64,000 nucleotides of DNA. Origin: Trifolium pratense. Its lineage: Eukaryota > Streptophyta > Magnoliopsida > Fabales > Fabaceae. The translations under genes were made by a program, and so were the position numbers. The stretch lies in contig NC_060060.1 in NCBI RefSeq assembly GCF_020283565.1, positions 45,186,015-45,250,014 of the forward strand, read 5' to 3'. Under the pieces are notes generated by a model. It was not told the origin of the DNA. It worked only from the letters and a program-made list of their open reading frames with translations, and searched no databases. This document shows positions 49,690 to 60,237 of the stretch, in pieces (position 1 is the stretch's first letter; every line of letters starts with the position of its first letter).

Positions 49690-50720
49690 GAATCTTTTTT
49701 TTTTTTTCCTATGAGTGAAAGTCTTGTAGATCGTCCTGCAAACTTTGCCAATACTATTTGGCTTGTGAATCCACTGAAAGGTGAACGTGACACTTCCATC
49801 ACCTTACATAAAGTACTTCATAGTCCTGTCTTCCTGAGTGTAAAACACTTAATCTTTGGTACTAATATTCCAATCTTGTCTGAAATCCCAGACAATATTT
49901 CCGTACTATCGTCATTAGAGTCTTTAACACTAGTTGAAATGGCCATTAGAAGCTTGCCTGAAACCTTATGCATCTTCCCAAATTTAAATGTCTATATGTT
50001 TACAATTGTAAAATGCTTCAATCTATTCCGGCACTTTCACAGTTCATTCCATATTTTGTTATCAGTAATTGTGAATCTTTTGAGAAAGTAACGAGTTCAA
50101 TGAATGAACCATCGGACAAAGCCAAGTGTGGTTTTCTGCTCCTTATAACTGCATAAAATTGGAAGCACATTCATATAGAACAGTTTTGAAAGATTCTATT
50201 GATGGGATTGAACTACGAGCAAGACTAAATTCAGAAAATGCATCTTTAGATCATGATGATGATGATAATGATGATGATGTATTAGTTGGTACTTGTTACC
50301 TGCTATGCCTGTCAGAAAATATTGGTTTCATTACCCTTCTACACAAGTTTCTGTCACTCTGGAGCTTCCTCCTTATTTGCTCAGTTTTTCCTACTACTTG
50401 CTTCTTTCTCAAGGCCATATGGGATATGGTGTAGGTTTCTCAAGTTTGTTAAAAAACAAAACAAGTTTCGCAAGAGCTAACATCTTCAGTTTGATATGGC
50501 CGAATAAAGTTAGTCAATCCACATGATGTCAAATCATGTGTTTTTATGGTATGATCCAGCAAGTTGCAAGCAGATAATGGAAGCAGTTGAAGAAATAAAA
50601 GTCATTAATGATGTGAACAGCACCAGTTATAATCCAAAGCTAACATTTAGATTCTTCAATGATGAAACCCTTTACGATGAAGTAGCGATAAAAGAGTGTG
50701 GGTTTCACTGGATATATCAA
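49690..50720 (+). pseudogene. TNL resistance gene, C-terminal LRR and C-JID part
   Basis: Reads through the end of the LRR domain (SEIPDNISVLSSLESLTLV, RSLPETL, then in another frame KMLQSIPALSQF and NCESFEKV), the conserved CGFLLL and CIKLEAHSYRTVLKDSI segment, and the post-LRR C-JID domain (YPSTQVSVTLELPP, then SNHVFLWYDPASCKQIME, ending IKECGFHWIY). At least four frame changes (near 49970, 50130, 50290 and 50520) separate the pieces, so it is dead. An acidic DHDDDDNDDD run lies at 50250-50280. With 42473-42819 and 47567-47626 it makes one broken gene; only LRR end and TIR survive. Confidence 0.85.
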
Positions 50721-50744
50721 CTTGTGATTCATAAAATATATTAT

Positions 50745-51166
50745 TTTGTGCATGTAATTAATCTAATTTTGTTGTACTATCACTATCAGACTATGGATAA
50801 ATGAAGGATTGAAAAAAGAGCATCCACAAAAAAACTTTCAGATAAGGTGACCAATTCAATGACCATATTCAAAGCAATACTAAACTAATGATAGATAGAA
50901 AAGGTGAAAAACTATATCATGAAAAATACTGAACTCAATGAGCTAAATATCCATAATTGCAAAGGGACGGTCTAATTCACTTCATGACCAGGGAGTTGCT
51001 AATATAATCTCCATTTGAAAATATCAAACAACTAAGGGGAAAAAAGAAGAAAATGATGAAGGAAAATGATCTGCATTTTTCTTAAGTCTTCAAATATAAA
51101 CAGAAATTAGACTAAGTTTTAAGGATATTGTATGTGAAATTCAAGGACTATAGAGAAAAATGTAAC
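50745..51166. other. AT-rich DNA, no gene
   Basis: I looked here for the second exon of the dynein-light-chain-like gene (EFD..YG..W motif, minus strand) and did not find it. Nothing else recognised. Confidence 0.4.
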
Positions 51167-51304
51167 CTTTTTTATGTGGGCTGCAATATATTTGCAATCA
51201 AGAACATCAAATAGATCAAGAGCTTCAGAAGCATAAGCCATGGCTTGAATCTGCATCTTAGATGGCATGTCAGTATCTTCTATCATAGCTTTACCGTCCA
51301 ATAT
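51167..51304 (-). pseudogene. dynein light chain LC8-like first exon
   Basis: 46 codons with a strong match to what I remember of plant LC8/DYNLL-type proteins: LDGKAMIEDTDMPSKMQIQA, then ASEALDLFDVLDCK and IAAHIKK. It ends at AAG/GTTACA, the place where these genes have an intron. LC8 proteins are small dimeric hub proteins of about 90 residues. The expected initiator Met is ATA (Ile) here, and the second exon (Trp-His-Cys-hinge and beta strands) is absent downstream. Upstream residues (LTVTSK) are open but have no nearby ATG in keeping with the family. Most likely a fragment. Confidence 0.7.
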
Positions 51305-51329
51305 CTTTGAAGTTACTGTTAAAACCATA

Positions 51330-52205
51330 TCTCTAAGATCAGAAAAGAGATCTATGCATTGATATATAAATTTTCTATTTTGTTGTCTAAAGAGAAAGAA
51401 TTGAAAGATTAGACAGACCAAAAACAGAAATGTAAGGTTAGAAAAAATCAAGCACAAAATGGAACTAAATCCTCAACCAACTAGAGGAATAACAATATTC
51501 AGATAATCCATATTGTGTATGAAAATGAACGGCAGTCATGCACCCTATACCAGATAGTAACAAAATAAGAAAGTGATTAGACCCATGACAGTGACACAAA
51601 AACTTGTACCACTCAACAACAGCAATTTGTGCAAGTCTAACACAGGACACATGAACTGTATCACACACAACAAACATCAGCCAAAGATGAGAAATACTAC
51701 AAGACAGACATGGTATCAACAAACGATAGAACAACCAAAAAAAGTAATATCAAATCATGCTAGCTTATATTCTCCTTCCATATGTCCTTTGGAAAAATGT
51801 TGGTCCATCTGTCAAGAACCCTGCAGGGTGAGAGCGAACATTACAAACCCCATTCAAAATTTACATTAATTTCAGCTTAGTTTGTGATTTGCAACTCAAA
51901 GAATGACCAATGAGTGAAACAAATCCTTACAACTGTATGAAGAAAATGAACAGTACATTGGAAAGAAAAATATGATTATGTCAAGAATAAAATAACATCA
52001 ACCAATTTTATCATTATAATAGCAAAATCAACATAGTTTTTATTTGATTTCATGTGTTTTTATGTTGATCATTGTGTGGTCGATCATCCTTTGTATATGT
52101 AACTATTAAGTAAATATTTAAACGAATAACAAAGATTAGACCATTGTCATCAAAATTCAAAGTAGCCTAATAAGTTACAAGAAATCATCTTAACTAGTCT
52201 TTCTC
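51330..52205. other. intergenic DNA, downstream of PPR5
   Basis: No recognisable gene. Frames of 89-112 codons here have no family features. The last 150 bp includes the probable 3' untranslated part of the PPR gene at 52206. Confidence 0.35.
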
Positions 52206-53849
52206 TTAGAATAGACCTTTAGCAATCATTTCACGTAGAAGTTTCTCTGCCATTTCATTCTTATCATTTTCAAAGAATGAGCGAATAATTGTTTCATAAG
52301 TTACAGCATCAGGAATGCATCCATTGTCTTCCATTTTTGACAGCAGGGCCTCAGCTTCATCAAGCAAGCCCTCTAGACAAAGACCATTGATCATAATATT
52401 ATATGTCCAAACTGTTACCTTATAGCCTTTAATCAAAAGATCCTGAAAAATCTCTTGTGCGTTCCTAAGTCTCCCTTCCTTGCATAGTCCATCGATAAGT
52501 ATATTGTATGTGGACATATCTGGTTGAATACCTTGGATTTTAATTTTCTTGACCAATGCAATTCCCTTGTCAACATGATGGTTTTTACATAGAGCATGTA
52601 ATAAGGAATTGTAAGTGATTACATCAGCAGGTTGACCTCTATCATGCATTTGATCAAAAAGTTTCCATGCATGAGAGATTCTCCCTGATTTGCACAAACC
52701 ATCAATTAGAGAACTGTAAGTTACTGTATCAGGAATAATCTTATTGTTTTGCATTTCTTTGAAGAGATTCATGGCTTCATCCATCATTTTAATTTTACAC
52801 AGCCCATTAATCACGACACTATAGCAATTAACATTGGGCATCACTCCTCTTTGGGCCATACTGTTGAATATAACTTTGGCCTTATTCACTTCATTGATTA
52901 GGCAATACCCATCCATTAATGAACTGTATGTAGCAACATCAGGTTCCACGCCTGCTTTCATCATCACAGCTAATACATTTTTAGCTTCTTTCACCTTCCC
53001 TTCTTTGCATAGAGCATCAACCAGTGTAGTAAAAGTATAAACATCTGGGTTGATGTTTTTCAATGGCATTTCATGGAACAAATCAAATGCTTCTTTCAAT
53101 TGACCAACAATGCAAAATCCATATATTAGAGAAGTGTAAGTGAAAACATCAGGAGAAATATTCTTTGCAATCATTTCAGAATATAAATCCTTAGCATCTA
53201 TTAAAAGCTTATCTTTACACAAACTATCAATAATTGTGTTGTACATTACCGCATCAGGCTTGACCAATTTCCTGTCGATTCGTCTTAGAACTTGCAAGGC
53301 AGCCCTTGTTTCTCCAATTTTACAGAGTCCATTGATCAAGGTCCCGTAGCTAACTTGGTTGAGGTGAAATCCATGTGCAACCACATGGTCGTGAAAATGC
53401 AGTGCTTCCTTCACCTTACCGTTAAAACACAAACCTTTTATAAGAGTCGTTAAAGTTATGACATTAGGCTGATAACCCAACTTGAGAATCTTAGCCAATA
53501 GAGAAAAGGCAAAAGTCATATGACCAACGTGGCAGTAACAATTGATCAATATATTGAAAGTAACAACATTAGGCATAATTCCATTAAATTCCAATTGGTT
53601 AGAAAGTGAAATAGCAGTGGGGTAATGTTTCATCTTAACAAGATAAGTTAAAATCTTGCAAAATTCAACAATGGATGGGGTTGGATTCATACGAAGCATG
53701 CTATGGAATGAAGAAACAGCATTATCAACATTATTATTATTAACATGAAATGGAGAGTGAGAGTATAATCGCCTTAAGAAGGAAACAGAAAAAGAAGAAG
53801 AAGAAGAAGAAGAAGAAGAAGATCGAAAGGTGAACCTTAAGAATGACAT
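52206..53849 (-). CDS. RFL-type P-class PPR protein (PPR5)
   Basis: Intact single exon of 547 residues from ATG at 53849 (MSFLRFTFR). In-frame codons upstream start with TTG only. The presequence has a ten-serine run coded by a GAA/TCT microsatellite, then SFLRRLYSHS and an asparagine run. Fourteen P-type PPR motifs; residue pairs 5/last are C-N, N-N, T-N, G-D, N-D, T-D, T-D, S-N, S-D, S-D, N-D, N-T, N-D, E. Repeat 6 is the normal 35-residue form (EMPLKNINPD). The stretch 52668-53147 is identical but for one base to 59019-59499 in PPR6, while the sequence on either side differs, so gene conversion or recent crossing-over is likely. Predicted mitochondrial RNA-binding protein of the restorer-of-fertility type; target unknown. 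Confidence 0.93.
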   Translation of the reverse strand: MSFLRFTFRSSSSSSSSSSFSVSFLRRLYSHSPFHVNNNNVDNAVSSFHSMLRMNPTPSIVEFCKILTYLVKMKHYPTAISLSNQLEFNGIMPNVVTFNILINCYCHVGHMTFAFSLLAKILKLGYQPNVITLTTLIKGLCFNGKVKEALHFHDHVVAHGFHLNQVSYGTLINGLCKIGETRAALQVLRRIDRKLVKPDAVMYNTIIDSLCKDKLLIDAKDLYSEMIAKNISPDVFTYTSLIYGFCIVGQLKEAFDLFHEMPLKNINPDVYTFTTLVDALCKEGKVKEAKNVLAVMMKAGVEPDVATYSSLMDGYCLINEVNKAKVIFNSMAQRGVMPNVNCYSVVINGLCKIKMMDEAMNLFKEMQNNKIIPDTVTYSSLIDGLCKSGRISHAWKLFDQMHDRGQPADVITYNSLLHALCKNHHVDKGIALVKKIKIQGIQPDMSTYNILIDGLCKEGRLRNAQEIFQDLLIKGYKVTVWTYNIMINGLCLEGLLDEAEALLSKMEDNGCIPDAVTYETIIRSFFENDKNEMAEKLLREMIAKGLF

Positions 53850-54086
53850 TTGAGCGATGATGGAGAGGAACAAACGAAGCTTCAATTTAGGGTTTCTTTT
53901 TCAATTGGAATGGAGTACACGCTGTTTAGAGACTTGTTAATGAAATAATATATTTTCAATGCATAAGTTACTATTGCAAAAAAAACCAAGTTACTTTTTT
54001 TTTTTTTTTACCTTTTATGTTATAGTATTATCCTGAATTCCTGGTTAGTATCTTCTCCATTTTAATTCTTTTCATTTTTTTCATTA
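53850..54086. other. PPR5 upstream region
   Basis: The first 90 bp upstream of the ATG matches PPR2 (TCAATTTAGGGTTTC, with a telobox-like GGGTTT, then CAATTGGAATGGAGTACAC). The similarity ends at about 53940. This is the likely leader and core promoter. A Helitron begins at 54087. Confidence 0.5.
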
Positions 54087-54208
54087 CTAGTAGTCTCACA
54101 CATGTGAGATGCACGGATGTTATGCGATATTTTATATTATAATGTTGAAAAATCATTCGTATAAATTAAAACAATAAGTATTATCAAAATTATAATAATA
54201 ACATCAAG

Positions 54209-54918
54209 GCTTAAATGTAGTTTTAGCCCCTCAAGTTTCACAATTGTTTGATTTTGGCCCCCCACATTTCAATTGCTTGATTTTAACCCTCTAAGTTTCA
54301 CAATTGCTTGATTTTAGCCCTCCAAGTTTCAATTGCTCGATTTTGGCCCTCCAAGTTTACCCCATTTTGCATTTGCTAGCCCCCCGTTGACTTTTTTTAC
54401 TATAAATTGCTTATGTGACATTTTAAAAAAATTAAAAATATGTTTTAATTAAAAAATAATAATATTTGCTTTTATAAAAATGTATTAAAAATTGTTTTTT
54501 TAATAAAAAGTTTAATAATTATTTTTTATTTAAAAAAAGTTTACAAAGTTTTTAAAAAATAATTCATAAAATGTTTTTTTTACTTTTTTATATAACAAAA
54601 TTATTTTACAAACTACATATAATAAAAAAAAAATTATAATTTAGTTTTTAAAAAACAATTTGTAATTTATTTATTTATTTTTAAATACTTGTTTAATTTT
54701 AAAATGTCACATAACCAATTTTTAATGAAAATATTCAAATGGGGGGCTAGCAAATGCAAAAGGGGGTAAACTTGGGGGGCCAAAATCGAGCAATTGAAAC
54801 TTGGAGGGCTAAAATCAAGCAATTGTGAAACTTATGGGGTTAAAATCAAGCAATTAAAATGTGAGGGACCAAAATCAAGCAATTGTGAAACTTGGAGGGT
54901 CAAAACTGCATTTAAGCC
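54209..54918. mobile_element. MULE-like TIR element nested in Helitron
   Basis: 710 bp with ends GGCTTAAATG...CATTTAAGCC and inverted arms rich in CAATTGCTTGATTTT words, flanked by a perfect 9-bp target duplication TAACATCAA (54200-54208 and 54919-54927). Nine bases is the Mutator-type duplication. The core is AT-rich without a transposase. Confidence 0.88.
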
Positions 54919-54936
54919 TAACATCAACAACAACAA

Positions 54937-54937
<1 letters not shown>

Positions 54938-54976
<39 letters not shown>
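54938..54976. repeat. (AAT)n microsatellite
   Basis: About 13 AAT units. The same locus in the copy at 432 has far fewer, and the similarity of the two large blocks begins here. Confidence 0.9.
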
Positions 54977-54978
<2 letters not shown>

Positions 54979-55331
54979 GTAATGTAAATATAAGATAGAT
55001 ATTAAAGATGTGTTTATATATTTCGAAATAAGTACAATAGATCATATTGCATTTACAAAAAATATACAATTTACGTCAATGTGCGCTATATAAATATTTT
55101 TTCTGATTCTTCATAATATATGATATTTAATTAACTTACTCCAAAACTTCTAAAGTTAGGTCCATTACCTTTTTAATATTTTCATCTTTAGGTTCTTTTT
55201 GATATCACTTCTTTTAATCTCATGCCCAATAACATCTAAAAAAAATTAAAATAGAGACATATTATTTAGATTAAAATATCAATCAATATATGAGATTTAA
55301 AATTAAGACGAAAGCTAATAATCATTACCAA

Positions 55332-55839
55332 CTATTTATTTTCTTCTTCAGTTGAATTCAAAATATCTTGGAATGACATAAAATCAAAATGGTTCAAAGG
55401 AATTTGTGGAGCATCGATCTTGGTAAATGTAGTAGTAAACATGCAATTCAGCTTATACTTATGTGATGTAATTTTGTACTTATCAGTTTCTCCAACCAAT
55501 ATATTTTCAACCTTATATGTTGATCCTTCTCCAACTATTTTTTTTATCTTTGACACCAAACTCTTTTCCACAGTAACAAGAATCTTATCGCACTGGATGA
55601 TCAAAGTAAAAAAAGGGAAAAAATCAATAATAAAAAAAATCAACAGAGATTTTGTGAAAATGTGAAAAGTATATCAAGATAGTTATCACCTTTTCATCAA
55701 CAAACAACATATTTATAGACGTAACCTCAGTTGGTTTGTATTTGTTTGTTACATTCCACACATGAACTATTCGAATTTTCAACTTTAGATTTGCTTTTTC
55801 AGCTACTATAGCGGACATAGGAGTGTAGATAGGAGCCAT
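55332..55839 (-). pseudogene. RPA70-like OB-fold gene fragment (copy B)
   Basis: Same structure as 803-1310, shifted by exactly 54529 bp with no indel: exon 1 at 55839-55690 (ATG, 50 codons to DEK) and exon 2 at 55592-55332 (86 codons and stop). The two copies differ by a handful of residues (for example ILVGET versus ILVGGS). Exon-3-like sequence (GATGTTATTGGGCATGAG) follows near 55235 with the same one-base shift as copy A. It encodes only the first OB fold of the RPA large subunit and is transposon cargo. Confidence 0.65.
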
Positions 55840-56856
55840 GGTTTGAAAGAGTGTTTTTTTTTTTAACTAAAAACTAAACTCAACAGAAATGTATGCATGG
55901 CTAAAGAAGTAACTGTTATGCTACTTACATATACCTATATGTATATGATAACAACCGATCAAAAAGAATGAGTGGGGACCATCAAAATTGAATGAAATAT
56001 GATAATGATAATGGTTATACATTTCAATCCCATAACCTATGACTCTTTGCATAACCTTATCAAAATATTTATCATGTGTGAAAGGTGAAGAAATGCTTAG
56101 AAGGATTGACACTTTTATATAGGAACCAGTTAACTATGCAAAGGTTGTGAACTGTTAAATATAATTATTAGGGGAAATGAAGAGAAATCATGAGGAAATG
56201 AGAGTTAAATGATTGTGTGACCTTATGCATCATATCATATGATAGCCAAGGGTCAAACATAATGGTTTTTAGATTTTATCCTCTTGTACGTGTAACAATA
56301 TATTATTTTGATTAGTATATCGGATATTGGAGAGGTATAATTCTTTATTATATATTATGGTATATGAAGAGTAGATAGAGATGACAATAGTATAAAAACA
56401 AAAACAAAAATATAGATGACAATGATATAATATAAGGAAGTGATGTGATATTATTGAGTGATTTAATTGGAAGTAAGTGACTGACAAGGATTAGGGTTGA
56501 GATGAGTAGTAGGAGAACTATCTAAGATTTATATTTTAATGCATTAACTATGGAACATGCATGATGTTAGTGGATGGATTTTTTTTGCAACCAATGGAAT
56601 ATATGGTGAGTAAGTAATAAAGTGTGTGGCTCTTTAGTATAAGTTCCTCATGTTTTAATGTGGACAATATGAAAAGCCATCTATATAAATGTAGGTATAT
56701 GAAAAGTAGATAGAGTCTAGAGATGATAATGATGTAAGGAGAAGTGATGTGACATTGTAAGTGGCTGACTTGGCTAAATGGAAAAAAAATATTGGTTTAA
56801 GTGGATTAGGGTTTAAATAGATAGTAGGAGAACTATCTAGGAATTATATATATAGA

Positions 56857-57616
56857 TTATATAGTTTTAGAAATATAAATGTAAAAGTGAGACATTAAGT
56901 GTAACAAAAAAAAGTGAGACATTAAGCGAGTTTAAATATCATTTATACACCCTAAAACATTTAAAAATTTTGATAATGAAAGAAATGGAAACGGTAGAAA
57001 ATGGAGAGGATCCGAACTGGTATTATCCTAGCATTTATAAATTGTAGAAAAATAGAAAAAATAATTAGAAAAGCTAATGTATATTAGAAAATTCAAAGAG
57101 AGTATCTTTAAAGGATTAATCTAGCGGTAAAAAGATATAGGTCTTGAATTCGAGAGGTTCTGATTTCAAGCTACACTAGTGTTTTTAGAGGGAGATAAAT
57201 ATGAAAATATTTTTGTAAGCATTCTTTGAGCCTTAGATATTTCCTACCTTGGACTTAGACACTATCCCCCAATGGTGGAGCTAGACTAAATTGTTGGGGA
57301 GGGCCGCAATGTAGTATGAATTTTTTTTCTTCTTCTATCATGGGCTAAAAATATATAAATTGTTAATTTTTGTGAGTCTTAATAACATGTCAAATATACC
57401 AAATGATTTTAAATTTCTATACATTTTAGATGAATTATATATATGATATAAATTTTCAATTTGAATGATAAATTCTATACTCGTTAAAATATATCACCGT
57501 AAGCTTAGCTCAATGGTAAGGACATCGATAAAAAAAGTAAATTTTGTACTTATTATAACATCACTATGAATCCCACAATTTGATTTCTCAAATATTACAT
57601 ATGTTGAAAATTTATA
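56857..57616. repeat. repeated PPR-flanking DNA, second copy
   Basis: Collinear with 3179-3938 (nearly identical) and 60238-60997 (more diverged), all in direct orientation. With the adjoining MITE it forms the left member of a direct repeat of about 1.08 kb around PPR6. No gene. Confidence 0.75.
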
Positions 57617-57952
57617 GGTTTAACTACACATTTTGGTCCCTTACGTTTATTTTAGGTTTCAATTTGGTCTCTTACGTTTAAAAAGTATCAATTTTGTCCC
57701 TTACGTTTATTTTAGGTTTCAAGTTAGTCATTTCCGTTAGTTTTGCCACTAACACCGTTTGAACAGTACACGCGTCAGTGTGTCCAAGTGCCACGTGTCA
57801 CTCCACATATGCAAATTGACTGGCACGTGTGACAAAATTGACGGAAAGGACTAACTTGAAACTTAAAATAAATGTAAGGAACCAAATTGATACTTTTTAA
57901 ACGTAAGAGACCAAATTGAAATCTAAAAAAGGACCAAATGTGTAGTTAAGCC
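57617..57952. mobile_element. short MULE-like TIR element, duplicated copy
   Basis: The same insertion as 3939-4274, carried along by segmental duplication. Almost identical sequence and the same flanks. Confidence 0.75.
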
Positions 57953-58553
57953 GAATAATCGAACTCGGGACACTATAATCACCAAATGCGCTGCTTTACC
58001 AATCAGCCAAATACAATCTTATGATGGCAACTAGGGGTGTGCATAAATGTTTCTACAATTGTAAAAACTAATCACTAACAAATCATTCCCCTTAGGGCAC
58101 AAGTTAACATCACCCTTATTTTTTCTATTTTTCTACAATTTATAAATGCTAACTTGTGCCCACATGTTAACAAGTACTTACATGAAAGCAAGTACTTACA
58201 TGTTTAGCATTGATGGCTCGTGAGATAACTAGTACATTTGACTGGGAGACGATGGAATATGATTTGCACAGCTTGGTCGTTTCAATGAAGAATAAACAAG
58301 CAAAATATGGGGAAAATTGAAAGAACAGCAGATGTTCAACAAGTATAAATTTACAACGGAAATTGGACTAATTGAAACAATAGTAGAACAGGAAAAGCAA
58401 CAAGTTGATTAAAAAAAGACTTGGCTGATGCTAACCAAGAATCCTTAAGCTGAGTGAGGACTGAGAAGTATCATATCCTCAAAATACTGAGCTCGTGTAT
58501 ATCCGTTCCTGCATTAGAACCAATTGAAACTTTTACTCAAACTGGTTCTCCTC
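57953..58553. repeat. duplicated 3' flank of PPR6
   Basis: Nearly identical to 4275-4873. It contains a tRNA-like GTGCATAAATG / CACTATAATCACC stretch near the left end but no gene. The last part is the probable 3' untranslated region. Confidence 0.55.
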
Positions 58554-60182
58554 TTACATTAGACCACTGCCAATCATTTCATGTAAAAGTTTCAATGCCT
58601 TATCATTCTCATCATTTTCAAAGAGAGCACGGATAATTATTTCATAAGTTATAGCATTAGGAACACTGCCATTGTCTTCCATTTTTAACAGTAGGGACTC
58701 AGCATCATCAAACAAACCCTCAGAACAAAGACCATGGATCATAATATTATATGTGGGGACTGTAACATTGTAGCCTTTAATCAAAAGATCATTAAAAATC
58801 ACTTGTGCGTCCAGAAATCTCCCTTGTTTGCAAAGTCCATCCATGAGTATATTGTATGTGTGCATATCTGGTTGAATGCCTTTGTCTTTAATTTTCTTGA
58901 CCAATGCAATTGCCTTATCAACATGATGGTTTTTACATAAAGCATGTAATAAAGAACTATAAGTGATCACATTGGCAGGTTGACCCCTATCTTGCATCTC
59001 AACAAGAAGCTCCCAAGCATGAGAGATTCTCCCTGATTTGCACAAACCATCAATTAGAGAACTGTAAGTTACTGTATCAGGAATAATCTTATTGTTTTGC
59101 ATTTCTTTGAAGAGATTCATGGCTTCATCCATCATTTTAATTTTACACAGCCCATTAATCACGACACTATAGCAATTAACATTGGGCATCACTCCTCTTT
59201 GGGCAATACTGTTGAATATAACTTTGGCCTTATTCACTTCATTGATTAGGCAATACCCATCCATTAATGAACTGTATGTAGCAACATCAGGTTCCACGCC
59301 TGCTTTCATCATCACAGCTAATACATTTTTAGCTTCTTTCACCTTCCCTTCTTTGCATAGAGCATCAACCAGTGTAGTAAAAGTATAAACATCTGGGTTG
59401 ATGTTTTTCAATGGCATTTCATGGAACAAATCAAATGCTTCTTTCAATTGACCAACAATGCAAAATCCATATATTAGAGAAGTGTAAGTGAAAACATTAG
59501 GAGAAATATTCTTTGCCATCATTTCAGAATATAAATCGTAAGCATCTCTTATAAGCTTATCTTTACACAGGCTGTCAATAATTGTGGTGTATATTACCAC
59601 ATTAGGCTTGACCAATTTCCCTTCAATTTGTCTTAGAACTTGCAAGGCGGCTCTTGTTTCCCCAATTTTACAGAGTCCATTGATCAAGGTCCCGTAGCTA
59701 ACTTGATCGAGGTGAAATCCATGTGCAAGCACATGGTCGTGAAAATGCAGAGCTTCTTTCACCTTATCGTTGAAACACAGACCTTTGATAAGAGTATTTA
59801 AGGTTATGACATTGGGTTGATAACCCAACTTGAGAATCTTAGCTAATATAGAAAAGGCAAAAGACATTTGACGAAGGTGGCAGTAACAATTGATCAATAT
59901 ATTGAAAGTAACAACATTAGGCATAATTCCATTGAATTGTAATTGGTTAGAAAGGGAAATAGCAGTGGGGTAATGTTTCGTCTTAACAAGATAAGTTAAA
60001 ATCTTGTTAAATTGTACGATGGATGGGGTTGGATTCATACGAAGCATGCGGTTGAATGAGGAAATAGCATCATCAGCATTATTATTATTAACATGAAATG
60101 GAGAGTGAGAGTAAAATCGCCTTAAGTAAGAAATGGAAGAAGAAGAAGAAGAAGATCGAAAGGTGAACCTTAAGAATGACAT
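58554..60182 (-). CDS. RFL-type P-class PPR protein (PPR6)
   Basis: Intact single exon of 542 residues from ATG at 60182 (MSFLRFTFR, six serines, YLRRFYSHS). Upstream in-frame codons lack ATG. Fourteen P-type PPR motifs; residue pairs 5/last are N-N, N-N, N-D, G-N, T-N, T-D, T-D, S-N, S-D, S-N, S-D, N-T, N-N, E. It is mosaic: the central repeats are nearly identical to PPR5, and the last four repeats and 3' flank are nearly identical to the truncated copy at 4874. It ends IGSGLM, where the truncated copy has lost the last codons. It lies between direct repeats (56857-57935 and 60238-61315). Predicted mitochondrial RNA-binding protein; target unknown. Confidence 0.93.
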   Translation of the reverse strand: MSFLRFTFRSSSSSSSISYLRRFYSHSPFHVNNNNADDAISSFNRMLRMNPTPSIVQFNKILTYLVKTKHYPTAISLSNQLQFNGIMPNVVTFNILINCYCHLRQMSFAFSILAKILKLGYQPNVITLNTLIKGLCFNDKVKEALHFHDHVLAHGFHLDQVSYGTLINGLCKIGETRAALQVLRQIEGKLVKPNVVIYTTIIDSLCKDKLIRDAYDLYSEMMAKNISPNVFTYTSLIYGFCIVGQLKEAFDLFHEMPLKNINPDVYTFTTLVDALCKEGKVKEAKNVLAVMMKAGVEPDVATYSSLMDGYCLINEVNKAKVIFNSIAQRGVMPNVNCYSVVINGLCKIKMMDEAMNLFKEMQNNKIIPDTVTYSSLIDGLCKSGRISHAWELLVEMQDRGQPANVITYSSLLHALCKNHHVDKAIALVKKIKDKGIQPDMHTYNILMDGLCKQGRFLDAQVIFNDLLIKGYNVTVPTYNIMIHGLCSEGLFDDAESLLLKMEDNGSVPNAITYEIIIRALFENDENDKALKLLHEMIGSGLM

Positions 60183-60237
60183 TTGAGCGATGATGGAGAG
60201 GAACAAACGGAGCTTCAATTTAGGGTTTCCTTTGTTA

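Larger units (their letters stand above)
54087..56856 (-). mobile_element. Helitron-like element carrying RPA exons (copy B)
   Basis: Minus-strand 5' end at 56856 reads TCTATATATATAATTCC; the 3' end at 54087 is CTAG preceded by a hairpin CTCACA-TG-TGTGAG. Flanks are A (54086 side) and T (56857), with no duplication. Independent support for the right boundary: a third copy of the flanking DNA at 60238 starts exactly where this element ends. Inside are RPA-like exons 1 and 2, one 430-bp unit and a nested MULE-like element. No Rep/helicase, so non-autonomous. The truncated sister is at 432-3178. Confidence 0.72.
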
